Source of the DNA: Calothrix sp. NIES-2100
GTDB taxonomy: Bacteria; Cyanobacteriota; Cyanobacteriia; Cyanobacteriales; Nostocaceae
Reading direction: 5' to 3'
Length of the DNA stretch: 64,000 bases
Assembly (NCBI RefSeq): GCF_002368195.1
Contig: NZ_AP018178.1
Span: 6,336,645 to 6,400,644 of the forward strand
Part shown: piece by piece, positions 25,506 to 34,123 of the stretch
Numbering within the stretch: position 1 is the first letter of the stretch
Layout: the number at the start of each line of letters is the position of its first letter
Position numbers and translations under genes: made by a program
The notes under the pieces: model-generated
Told to the model about the DNA's origin: nothing
Database searches by the model: none
What the model saw: only the letters and a program-made list of their open reading frames with translations

Positions 25506-27176
25506 CTAGGCTCCAGGTTTGAGATAATCAAGCAGGCGATCGCCGGAATCTGCTCTAATTAATGCTACAACTACATCAGGTAAGGCTGTCAAACTAGGGT
25601 AAACCAGATAGCGTGGTTCCCAACGGGGGCGAAACTTTTCTTTGTATGCTTGTAAGCCTTTAAAATTGTAGAAGCGATTTAAATGTTCGTAAAGATAGCC
25701 TAATACCTTTTCTAAACGCCGTGATTGTGGATGTTCACCAACTCCAGCCAGGGCAGAAAGCGCAAAATTAAAGCTATCATAGTTTTTCTCTTTAAAGTGC
25801 TGGAGCATAGAAGTAAATAAAAAGTCCATTGTCCCATTTTCCATTAATGGACGATGCCGCATCATATCGAGAGTAACTTCATTGAGTTGATACTCTGGCA
25901 CAATATTGGCAAAAGCGTTGATTTTTCCTTCAGGATCGTAGACGACAGCAATCACACAGTCCCGCAGATAAGCCTCGTCAAACCAACCCAGCGAAAACTT
26001 TTTTTCTGAACCTTGCACCATTTTCAACCATTCATCACTCACAGGTTTAAGTTGACGCAACAATTCATCCGCAATTGGTGGTTGATAAAACTCGACTTGA
26101 TAACCTAGTTTCGTCAATTTATTGATAGCGGGTCGAAAATTTTTCCCAGCTTTTCCTTGCAAAGTGAAAGTTTTTAAATCAACGATCGCTTCTTCCCCAA
26201 TCTTTAGTACCCTAAAACCTAAAGAAATATAAATATCCAGATCATCTGCCAAAGTTTGGTAAAAAGCAGGATACCAATCGTTACGTTGGCAAAACTGCTT
26301 AAAAGCTATAATTACCTCTTGGCGGTCTTCTAGTGGCCCAATGGGATCTCCTAAAGCGATCGCACCCCGTCCCTTGGGGACATAGGCAATCATGCTGCGA
26401 CCAGAAGGACTAAAATAGTAACTTTTATCATTTAATAGTGTATAGGCTGCTAAAGAAGACCTGCCATACTTTTCGACAATTTCCTTGGCTTTTTTTCGCT
26501 CATTGAGGGTAGCTGCATCGCGCAAAAAAACCGGTTGCAACAGCATCACAAATGCGTATGTAAAAGTAAAAGCGGCAATTACATAAATAGAATTAGCAAA
26601 AAAATCTCCAAATCTGGTTTTTGGTTTCAGTCCCGCATTATCTTCTGTAAAGAACATTGCTAGAGTTTGAAATATAGCTTCCCTCCAATTAAAATTTACG
26701 GAAAATTTCCCATCTAGTAAGTAAAAACCAATTGTTCCATAAGCCAAGGTAAACAACAAAGCACCAAATAATACCCTAAATCCTTGTGCAATTGAAGGAC
26801 GATCTGACTGTGCTGTAAAAACCTGGCGCATCCAAATTAGTTGCATTAACAAAACACCAGAAAGTATACTTTCCTCATAGTCCCAACCCTTTAGTAAATG
26901 GCTAATAATAGAAATTACTAGTAATATAACTGTGAGCAACCAAGCAACCCGTTTTCGCCGCAATAAATTAGTTGCAAGTGCTAGTAAAGCAAATCCAGCC
27001 AAAGCTGCAAATAAATGACCGCTAACGCGAATTTCAAAAGGCAAAAAGTGCTTTAGCCAGTGATTGCGTTCAGGTAGAGTAGGCATTACTGCTGAAACTA
27101 AGTTCACCACTCCCACTAAAGCCGTCAGAAAAGCTGCACTTCTCAGTCCCATCTGGGTTTTTAGTTGATGATTCAT
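25506..27176 (-). CDS. MprF-like membrane protein, DUF2156 domain
   Basis: 556 residues. The N-terminal 220 residues contain about six transmembrane helices. Residues 240-550 are a cytoplasmic GNAT-like DUF2156 domain (AIALGDPIGPLEDR..., SLGWFDEAYLRD, ALSALAGVGEHPQSRRLEK...). This matches the C-terminal aminoacyltransferase half of MprF (phosphatidylglycerol lysyltransferase), with a shorter flippase part than the usual 14-helix protein. It may aminoacylate a lipid or another acceptor. Single gene. Confidence 0.82.
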   Translation of the reverse strand: MNHQLKTQMGLRSAAFLTALVGVVNLVSAVMPTLPERNHWLKHFLPFEIRVSGHLFAALAGFALLALATNLLRRKRVAWLLTVILLVISIISHLLKGWDYEESILSGVLLMQLIWMRQVFTAQSDRPSIAQGFRVLFGALLFTLAYGTIGFYLLDGKFSVNFNWREAIFQTLAMFFTEDNAGLKPKTRFGDFFANSIYVIAAFTFTYAFVMLLQPVFLRDAATLNERKKAKEIVEKYGRSSLAAYTLLNDKSYYFSPSGRSMIAYVPKGRGAIALGDPIGPLEDRQEVIIAFKQFCQRNDWYPAFYQTLADDLDIYISLGFRVLKIGEEAIVDLKTFTLQGKAGKNFRPAINKLTKLGYQVEFYQPPIADELLRQLKPVSDEWLKMVQGSEKKFSLGWFDEAYLRDCVIAVVYDPEGKINAFANIVPEYQLNEVTLDMMRHRPLMENGTMDFLFTSMLQHFKEKNYDSFNFALSALAGVGEHPQSRRLEKVLGYLYEHLNRFYNFKGLQAYKEKFRPRWEPRYLVYPSLTALPDVVVALIRADSGDRLLDYLKPGA

Positions 27177-27432
27177 CGATCATTGATTGTTGGTATCTAG
27201 TTATCACTTACATGATCGCAATATGAATTCCCTATATTTTTATGTAAATCATCTAGGTTCTATACGCTCCCCTGATGCCCAAGTGACTTACGCTATCATT
27301 AAATACCCAGTTGCAAAACGGCAAAACTCTTTCTAAATAAGGATAACAGATTTTTAAAAGCCTGGATTCAATAGAGGCAATCCCCAATGAATTGGGAAGC
27401 ATACACTGACCTTGCGGTACAGTGTAGGTTGT

Positions 27433-28971
27433 TCACTGCATTCTATCAATTGTACGATATTGAATAGCTTCGGCTACATGATTAGCTTGTAACTCATCCT
27501 CATCTGCTAAATCTGCAATGGTGCGTGCTACTTTGAGAATGCGATCGCTGGCTCTGGCGGATAAGCCTAATTTTCTAATGGCTGCTTCTAATAAATTCCT
27601 AGCCGTATCATCTAGTTTACACCATTTCTGCATGTGGCGACTCTGCATTTGGGCATTGCAACGCAGATTTGGTTCTGTTTGAAAGCGGGTAAGGGCGCGA
27701 TCGCGTGCTTGTTGAACTCGTTTCGCTACCGATGTTGATGTTTCCCCTGTGGGTTGTTGAGTAATTTCCTCTGGTTTCAAGCGATTCACGGCGACTTGCA
27801 AATCAATTCTGTCCATTAATGGCCCAGAAAGTTTCGCCCAGTAATGTTCTCTTTGTCTGGGGGAACAAGTACATGGTTGAATGGTATCGCCATAGTAACC
27901 GCAAGGACAGGGATTAGTACTCGCTACTAATGTAAACTGCGCTGGCAAAGTAATTGATTGTTTAGTGCGGGAAATTGTTACATAGCCATCTTCTAAAGGT
28001 TGACGGAGAAATTCTAAGACATCTCGCTTAAATTCGGTTAACTCATCCAAAAACAGTATACCACGGTGAGATAAAGAAATTTCGCCAGGACGGGGAAAGC
28101 TGCCACCACCGACAAGAGAAGGGCCAGAAGCCGAGTGATGGGGACTGCGAAAAGGGCGATCGCGTACTAAGGAACCGCGATTTTTTAATAACCCAGCTAC
28201 CGAATGAATCCGCGTCACTTCCAAAGCTTCCGCAAAACTTAGCGGTGGGAGAATACCCGGTAATCGCCTTGCTAACATCGTTTTACCGCTTCCCGGAGGC
28301 CCGACAAAAATTAAATTATGTCCGCCAGCCGCTGCAATTTCCAAAGCGCGACGGGCATGGGCTTGTCCTTTGACATCCTTTAAATCTACACTGGGAAAAT
28401 GTAGCGCCGCACCTTCACTAGTTGCGATCGTTTCATCTAGTTGTACTGGTTTGTGGGCTGAAGGACGATTTAATAAATCAGCTACCTCAGAGATATTTTT
28501 GCAGCCGTAAACAGTTATACCTTCTACTACTGCTGCCTCTTGGGCATTATCAATGGGGACAACTAAACCTGCGATTCCCATCTTTTGTGCTGTGGCTGCT
28601 ATGGGGAGAACACCAGCCACAGCCCTTAAACTACCATCAAGGGAAACTTCACCCAAGAATAAAAAATCACCTAATAAATCAGCATTAATTTGCTCAGAAG
28701 CCGCGAGAATACCCACACTGATGGGTAAATCAAAACTTGGGCCTTCCTTACGTAAATCAGCGGGAGTTAAGTTAATCACAATCTTCCGCATGGGAAAAGC
28801 AAAACCAGCATTCTTCAACGTTGCTTTTACCCTTTCCTTTGATTCTTGCACTGCTGAATCTGGAAGTCCTAACACCACAATTCCTGGTAATCCCCCTGAT
28901 ACATCGACTTCTACACCCACTTTAATGGCATCGATGCCGACAATTGATGCACTCCAGACTCTAGCTAGCAT
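27433..28971 (-). CDS. comM: YifB/ComM family AAA+ ATPase
   Basis: 512 residues. N-terminal ChlI-like domain (1-190), Walker A GPPGSGKT (224-231), Walker B GILFLDELTEF, a four-Cys segment (NPCPCGYYG...PCTCSPRQ), and a C-terminal Mg-chelatase subunit ChlI C domain. In transformable bacteria ComM is a hexameric helicase that extends heteroduplex during natural transformation. It is divergent from the HIT gene, with only 55 bp between the start codons. Confidence 0.93.
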   Translation of the reverse strand: MLARVWSASIVGIDAIKVGVEVDVSGGLPGIVVLGLPDSAVQESKERVKATLKNAGFAFPMRKIVINLTPADLRKEGPSFDLPISVGILAASEQINADLLGDFLFLGEVSLDGSLRAVAGVLPIAATAQKMGIAGLVVPIDNAQEAAVVEGITVYGCKNISEVADLLNRPSAHKPVQLDETIATSEGAALHFPSVDLKDVKGQAHARRALEIAAAGGHNLIFVGPPGSGKTMLARRLPGILPPLSFAEALEVTRIHSVAGLLKNRGSLVRDRPFRSPHHSASGPSLVGGGSFPRPGEISLSHRGILFLDELTEFKRDVLEFLRQPLEDGYVTISRTKQSITLPAQFTLVASTNPCPCGYYGDTIQPCTCSPRQREHYWAKLSGPLMDRIDLQVAVNRLKPEEITQQPTGETSTSVAKRVQQARDRALTRFQTEPNLRCNAQMQSRHMQKWCKLDDTARNLLEAAIRKLGLSARASDRILKVARTIADLADEDELQANHVAEAIQYRTIDRMQ

Positions 28972-29026
28972 TTCTTATCTAAGAATAAACCTTTAAAATC
29001 TCTAGCAGATGAGTAAATCAATTGAC

Positions 29027-29377
29027 ATGAGTGAAACTACAGAGACAATTTTCAGCAAAATCATTCGTCGGGAAATTCCGGCAGATATTATTTATGAGGA
29101 TGATTTGGCTTTGGCTTTCAATGATATTCAACCCCAAGCACCTGTTCACTTTCTGGTGATTCCCAAAAAACCCATTGCTAAATTAGCTGATGCGGAATCA
29201 CAAGATCATGCAGTATTAGGACATCTGTTATTAACAGCCAAGCGCGTTGCTGAACAAGTTGGGCTAGATAATGGGTATCGGGTGGTGATTAACAGTGGTG
29301 CTGATGGCGGGCAAACTGTGTATCATTTACATCTGCATGTTCTTGGTGGGCGGGCGTTAAAATGGCCGCCTGGTTGA
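29027..29377 (+). CDS. HIT-family nucleotide hydrolase (Hint type)
   Basis: 116 residues from the ATG at 29027 (MSETTETIF, the usual start of this family); an in-frame ATG at 29009 would add six residues. The histidine triad HLHLHVLGG near the C-terminus and the NSGADGGQTVYH loop are intact. Hint proteins hydrolyse purine nucleoside phosphoramidates. Divergent from comM. Confidence 0.93.
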   Translation: MSETTETIFSKIIRREIPADIIYEDDLALAFNDIQPQAPVHFLVIPKKPIAKLADAESQDHAVLGHLLLTAKRVAEQVGLDNGYRVVINSGADGGQTVYHLHLHVLGGRALKWPPG

Positions 29378-29402
29378 TGATTCGGCGATATCAATAGTTT
29401 TC

Positions 29403-29545
29403 TCGCCTACCCGATATACCGCCCGCAGGCTGAAGCCTGGGGCTATCTTTACGAAGCCTGCCTACGCAGGCTCAAATTCTTTAGCCTGCGCAGGCAGGCT
29501 TTGTGCAATTAGCCGCACCCTTTAGGGTGACGGCGGGATGTCGGG
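29403..29545. repeat. Family A palindromic element, copy 3
   Basis: Starts tcgcctacccgatataccgc and ends gcgggatgtcgggata; inner stem aagcctgcctacgcaggct. It lies between the convergent HIT and fibrillin genes. Confidence 0.8.
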
Positions 29546-29591
29546 ATAATGAATCAATTTTGTCTGCGTGGATTTTGAATTGAAGTCATCA

Positions 29592-30242
29592 TTAAGAATT
29601 GATTTTATCAACAAAATCATCTGCTTTACGCAAAATGAATAAACTACCATCGCCTCCCCTACCGATTCGGAAGGTTTCATCCAGGTAGGTAATGTCAAGG
29701 CTAGCAATTCTACCTTGAGGATTTCTCCCTGGAACTACTTTAAATGGATTGAGTTTGGGGGTGTTAATCCCAACTATTTTCTCAATTGCGAGGTAGCGTT
29801 TTTCAAAATTAACGTTGATGCGTTTGTGTGTTGGTGGCGATACATCTTCTTTAGCTGGTTCAAAGCTAGCTGTGAGTTTGACAAACCCAGAGATTAGCCC
29901 CAGAGGATGTTTCACGTTAGCGAGATTGAAAAACGATGTATTGGCAACATCTATTACTTGATAGACTGTACCCACCTTTAAACCGAAGGGGAGAGAATCT
30001 AAAGAACGAATTTCTCTTGCAGTTGAGTATTGTAGTTGCCAAGCGCCATTGAGCAAAGCAGTAGCAGAGAGAAGTGGGGAAGGATTGGGATTAAGGCTTT
30101 CTAGTTCTGCTGTGAGTTGTTCAATATTTTCAGCTACAGCTTTGTCTAGCTTCAAATTGGTAACAGGAGAGCCTTTGCTTTTAGTTTGCAGCTTCTCAAG
30201 CTCGGCTAGTAATTTTTCTTTTAATGAGAGTCGATTGTCCAA
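29592..30242 (-). CDS. PAP/fibrillin-family protein
   Basis: 216 residues, single PAP_fibrillin domain (lipocalin-like). Characteristic stretches: LNGAWQLQYSTAREIRSL near 67-84 and the end LDETFRIGRGGDGSLFILRKAD. In cyanobacteria and plastids these bind lipids or quinones at thylakoids and plastoglobules. The first 60 residues are helical and charged. No signal peptide is seen. Confidence 0.9.
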   Translation of the reverse strand: MDNRLSLKEKLLAELEKLQTKSKGSPVTNLKLDKAVAENIEQLTAELESLNPNPSPLLSATALLNGAWQLQYSTAREIRSLDSLPFGLKVGTVYQVIDVANTSFFNLANVKHPLGLISGFVKLTASFEPAKEDVSPPTHKRINVNFEKRYLAIEKIVGINTPKLNPFKVVPGRNPQGRIASLDITYLDETFRIGRGGDGSLFILRKADDFVDKINS

Positions 30243-30429
30243 GGGTTATACCATCAACACGCGAAGTTACAACATTAATTGAAGATTGAAGCGATGCCTG
30301 CGGCGGGCTTTGCCTACGCATTTTGTAGGGTGTGAAAACCCGAAAGGTGGGTAGACACAACCGGGAGGGTGGGGAGACCCCACCCCTACATTTTAATGCA
30401 TTGAAGAGTAATGCGATCGCTTCGGTGGG

Positions 30430-30597
30430 TTATGTTAATGCATCGCCCCGTTATATTAATACATCGGCTTGTTATGCCATTGCATCGGCTTGTTATATTA
30501 ATACATCGGTCTGTTATGCCATTGCATCGGCTTGTTATATTAATACATCGGTCTGTTATGCCATTGCATCGGCTTGTTATATTAATACATCGGTCTG
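30430..30597. repeat. 21-bp tandem repeats in 42-bp higher-order units
   Basis: Eight 21-bp units alternating ttatattaatacatcggtctg with ttatgccattgcatcggcttg. Open frames through it are repetitive (CYINTSVCYAIASA) and not credible genes. Confidence 0.9.
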
Positions 30598-30638
30598 TAA
30601 TTGATTTACATTGCCTGAGATTGTTATTGCATCTGCTC

Positions 30639-30822
30639 AGATCCCCGACTTCTTAGAGGACGCAGCTGGCGAATAGGGGTTATAACCCCTGATTTGCACA
30701 CAAAATGGGTGGTAGAGACGCGAAATTTCGCGTCTCTACATCTTGCGGAATCACGAAAAATCGTTGGTTGTGGGGTCATACCCATAATTCGCCAGCAGTA
30801 TCCTACCAGAAGTTGGGGATCT
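30639..30822. repeat. GATCCCCGACTTCTT palindrome split by a family B element
   Basis: agatccccgacttctta at the left and gaagttggggatct at the right are the arms of the palindrome found intact at 19964-19996 and 46632-46664. The family B element 30658-30803 separates them. Confidence 0.8.
30658..30803. repeat. Family B MITE-like element, copy 2
   Basis: Ends ggacgcagctggcgaat and attcgccagcagtatcc. Just inside the left end is a perfect palindrome aggggttataacccct, and near the right end gtggggtcataccc. The interior has the stem agagacgcgaaatttcgcgtctct. Confidence 0.8.
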
Positions 30823-30974
30823 AACTCTTCATTTGCATAAGTTCCCCCTCGCCATAAATATAAGGAATTGTAGTTAACCGAAGGTACAAGTGATTCCAAA
30901 GTTAAGGGAGATGAGGGAGTGTGGAGAGTGTGGGGAGGAATAGCAATTTCCAATGCCCCATGCCCTAAAACAAA

Positions 30975-32477
30975 TTGCTTTTCCTCAAAGGAGGTGAAAA
31001 AATTGAAAGTGATTGGCTGAAATTCAGTAAAAATACCGTGGTAGCAGCAAAATTTTGGGAATTTGTCAAGCTAGATTCTACAAGCAAGCGCCGGGTGGCA
31101 ATGATAGTTGCAGCTAAAAGTTATTTGCAGGCACAATTAACAAATCTAGTTGAGCTTTCTGATGCGGCGATCGCTCGTCACCTGTGGCAACAATTGCCAC
31201 AGGCACAAGCCAGCGATACTGAAGTTCCTCACCTCGCAGAAATTTGTCTGCGGTGCTACATCTCTTACCAAATTCATCAAGTTTGCCTTGATTTAGCGAT
31301 GCGGTTTGGCAGTCGTCACGGTTTTAGATGTGAGGATTTGTTGCCGTTTGTTTTGGATGATGAAGTTATCTTTGGGACTTCTAATCAACCAAGACTCCGC
31401 AAATCTGCTTATGAATCCTTAGCGACAAAGCTCTTAAAAACATTCGATCCCAGCAAAGGAACCCTAAATGCATGGGTAAGCCGCTATGTTAAACAAAATT
31501 TAGAACTCAAGCGGTTTTTACTCCAGCAAGGTTTGTTGTTGATCAGTGATTGGGCGCTGTTAAATAATACAACTCCCAAGCAATTACAACAAATTCTCGC
31601 AGAAATGTATCATTTAACATCAGGGGAAATTGAGCAAAGCTGTCAATTGTTGGTAAGTTATCACGCTGTTTATCGTGAAGAACGTTTACAACAAAAATTT
31701 GCCGGAGTAAGTGTGCGCTGTCAAATTCCCACATCGGAACAGTTAAGCGACATTGCCAACGACTTGCAAAGCCGAACTAATCGCAGACTTAGCTCCGAAG
31801 CAGTGTTAAAGCAACTGCAAGCAATGGCTAGCAAACTGAGACAATACCGGATTGCAACCCAAGGAGGGAATGTTTCTTCAATTGCTTACGATCAGCCAGA
31901 GATCCAACCCATTGTAGAGCGATGCCTGCGGCGGGCTGCGCCAACGCAAGTCACGCCAGATGAAGATGAAGAAAAATTTGAATTTATTGATTTATATCAA
32001 CAGCAATTTCTCGAAGCTTTAGACACAGCGATTTCTCAAGTTGTAGAAACGTTTTTAGCTCAACTACAACGCAAGCGTGCTGCTAATCAAGAAATTGCCC
32101 AATCATTTATAACTGGCTTACATCTTTTTCATTGCCAAGGGCAACCGATGAGCAAAATTGCTCCCCAACTGGGAATGCAAAAACAATATGAAGTTACGCG
32201 GTTATTAAAGTTAAATGAATTGCGGGCGGATATTCGGCAAAAACTGTTAATAATTTTACGCGAGCGCGTTTTAGAAATGGCTCAACAATTTACAGATTTT
32301 CACCGCTTACAAAGTTTAGATCAACAATTGGAATCAATATTAGATGAACAAATTTCAGTCATCATCCAAGAAGCCGAATCAGAAACGAGAAATCCGGTGC
32401 GAAGTCAACCTTTACCTGGTTTATTAGCGCGGCGATTATGTAGTTATTTAGAAAGTAGGGGGAATGATGATTGTTGA
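30975..32477 (+). CDS. Divergent sigma-70-like protein (first gene of the CHAT island)
   Basis: About 491-500 residues depending on the start: TTG at 30975 opens the frame, but the perfect ribosome-binding site at 30987-30997 points to ATT at 31002. Residues near 157-185 (FDPSKGTLNAWVSRYVKQNLEL) resemble sigma-70 region 2. A C-terminal segment (SKIAPQLGMQKQYEVTRLLK, near 390) resembles a region-4 helix-turn-helix. Between them is a helical middle with no recognised domain. Similar proteins precede DUF1822 and CHASE2-CHAT genes in other cyanobacteria as I recall, so it may be the dedicated regulator of the island. The sigma assignment is weak and based on short motifs. Confidence 0.6.
   Translation: MLFLKGGEKIESDWLKFSKNTVVAAKFWEFVKLDSTSKRRVAMIVAAKSYLQAQLTNLVELSDAAIARHLWQQLPQAQASDTEVPHLAEICLRCYISYQIHQVCLDLAMRFGSRHGFRCEDLLPFVLDDEVIFGTSNQPRLRKSAYESLATKLLKTFDPSKGTLNAWVSRYVKQNLELKRFLLQQGLLLISDWALLNNTTPKQLQQILAEMYHLTSGEIEQSCQLLVSYHAVYREERLQQKFAGVSVRCQIPTSEQLSDIANDLQSRTNRRLSSEAVLKQLQAMASKLRQYRIATQGGNVSSIAYDQPEIQPIVERCLRRAAPTQVTPDEDEEKFEFIDLYQQQFLEALDTAISQVVETFLAQLQRKRAANQEIAQSFITGLHLFHCQGQPMSKIAPQLGMQKQYEVTRLLKLNELRADIRQKLLIILRERVLEMAQQFTDFHRLQSLDQQLESILDEQISVIIQEAESETRNPVRSQPLPGLLARRLCSYLESRGNDDC
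30987..30997 (+). promoter_or_regulatory. Perfect Shine-Dalgarno without a canonical start after it
   Basis: aaaggaggtga complements the whole anti-SD tail. In the frame of the downstream 500-codon gene the codon at the right distance is ATT (31002); the overlapping TTG at 31003 is in another frame and ends after five codons. Confidence 0.5.
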
Positions 32478-32552
32478 CTGTTGACTGTTGCCCAATGCCC
32501 CATGCCCAATGCCCAATGACAAATGACAAATGACAACTGACAAATGACAACT
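32468..32552. repeat. 7-bp repeats in the gap between island genes 1 and 2
   Basis: tgttgactgttgactgttg followed by heptamers of gcccaat and gacaaat. They fill the 83-bp spacer between the sigma-like and DUF1822 genes. Confidence 0.8.
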
Positions 32553-32560
32553 GACTAACC

Positions 32561-33856
32561 ATGATTAACAATCCTACATCAGATTTAGATTTCAACGATT
32601 ACTTAGATTGGTATTCGCCGAATGAAACGCAAACGGAATTATTACCAGAACATTTACAGCGAGCTATACGTCTGACTGAATCAATTCATCGATCACAACA
32701 ACGCTGGGCTGTTTACCTTTGTGCCTTGGGAAGTTTGGGATTTGAGCAATGGCTGAAGGAACGCGCACCTGATTTAGAAATACACAGTGATGCTGCTTCA
32801 ATTTGGCAACCAGCAACCGCTAATTTATTAGCCGCAGCTTGTAATATTCAAGTTGGTGCTTGGAAAATTTGTATCATCACTGCCAGCATTTTTAATGACC
32901 AACATAGCATTCCCCATGCAGTATTTGATATCCCTGATTTAGCGGCTCATTTTTATGTGCTGATGCAAGTTGAGGAAGAAGAACAGCAGGTGGCGATATC
33001 TGGATTTATGAACTACGAACAATATCGTAGTTATCAACAAACAGCTAATTTACAAATAGAGCGAGATTGGACATATACCTTACCCCAAACTTGCTTTAAT
33101 CCCGATCCTAATGCTTTACTATTAAATTTACGCTGTCTTAATCCCGATGCAATTCAGTTACCTGCAAATATTCCCGCCAGAGAAACTAATCAAATTGTGG
33201 CTTTAAAACAAAAGCTAATTAGGCTCAAACCGCAACTGCAAAACCAACTTCCTTGGGAATTACTCACAGTTAATGAAGGTATCACATTACTGAGTAATCC
33301 AGATTTAATTAACTGGGTTTATCAAGCAACAAGTCCCTCCCTTTTACAACCATTAATTAATGTTGGTTTATGGTTAAATAATCAAATAGATACAGTTGCT
33401 CAAGAATTAGGTTGGATGCTGATGCCATCACCAGCATTATCAGGATTGCGTTCCTTACGAGAAAATTTTGACTCAATTCGCACCAGCTTAGAACAACAGG
33501 GAGTTTATATTCCATCATCTGCACAGGGCGCTTTTCGTGATTTAGATAGTGAACAAAGTAGTTTGCGAATGTATGCAATTACCTGGGAACTAACGGAAAC
33601 GCCAGATAATCCTGAATGGACATTGTTGATTGCTTTAGGTTCTCAACCACAAGCACAAATGCCAAATACTCTCACATTAGAAGTGCGCGATGAAACACAA
33701 CAATTATTCGAGGAATCTCTATTTGATACTAGCGTTGGTATTCTCTATGCTCAAGTTATTGGCAACTTGAATGAGCAATTTTGGGTAACTGTAACTGCGG
33801 ATGATACTGTATTTGAAATTCCACCCTTTGGTTTGGGAATAGAGGCTAGGGGCTAG
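32561..33856 (+). CDS. DUF1822 family protein
   Basis: 431 residues. Residues 15-60 (YLDWYSPNETQTELLPEHLQRAIRL) and the WAVYLCALGSLGFEQWL stretch are the DUF1822 signature. DUF1822 proteins are found almost only in cyanobacteria and lie near CHASE2/CHAT genes. No catalytic motif, membrane helix or signal peptide is visible. The ATG at 32561 follows the heptamer repeats; the next gene starts 267 bp downstream, so transcription through both is plausible. Confidence 0.85.
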   Translation: MINNPTSDLDFNDYLDWYSPNETQTELLPEHLQRAIRLTESIHRSQQRWAVYLCALGSLGFEQWLKERAPDLEIHSDAASIWQPATANLLAAACNIQVGAWKICIITASIFNDQHSIPHAVFDIPDLAAHFYVLMQVEEEEQQVAISGFMNYEQYRSYQQTANLQIERDWTYTLPQTCFNPDPNALLLNLRCLNPDAIQLPANIPARETNQIVALKQKLIRLKPQLQNQLPWELLTVNEGITLLSNPDLINWVYQATSPSLLQPLINVGLWLNNQIDTVAQELGWMLMPSPALSGLRSLRENFDSIRTSLEQQGVYIPSSAQGAFRDLDSEQSSLRMYAITWELTETPDNPEWTLLIALGSQPQAQMPNTLTLEVRDETQQLFEESLFDTSVGILYAQVIGNLNEQFWVTVTADDTVFEIPPFGLGIEARG

Positions 33857-34123
33857 GGTTTTGTAAATAGTATTCAGTGCTTTTTTCAAACAGTAACTTT
33901 AATATGGTCTATTTATATCAGATTAATCTTTTATATCAAGATATAGCGTTTCTCTGTCAAGTGAGGGACAGTCACCCCACCCCCAACCCCCTCCCCGCAA
34001 GCGAGGAGGGGGCTAGGATGTACCTCATGTGATTAAGAAATACTATATTACCTTCTGACTTTGCGTCTACCCTGCGGGAACGACTCCGTCGAATGCGACT
34101 TTGCGTGAAATAAAAAATTAACT

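Noticed and set aside
30332..30656. Cys-rich repeat ORFs
   Set aside because: Product of the 21-bp repeat array; overlapping frames give equally long junk.
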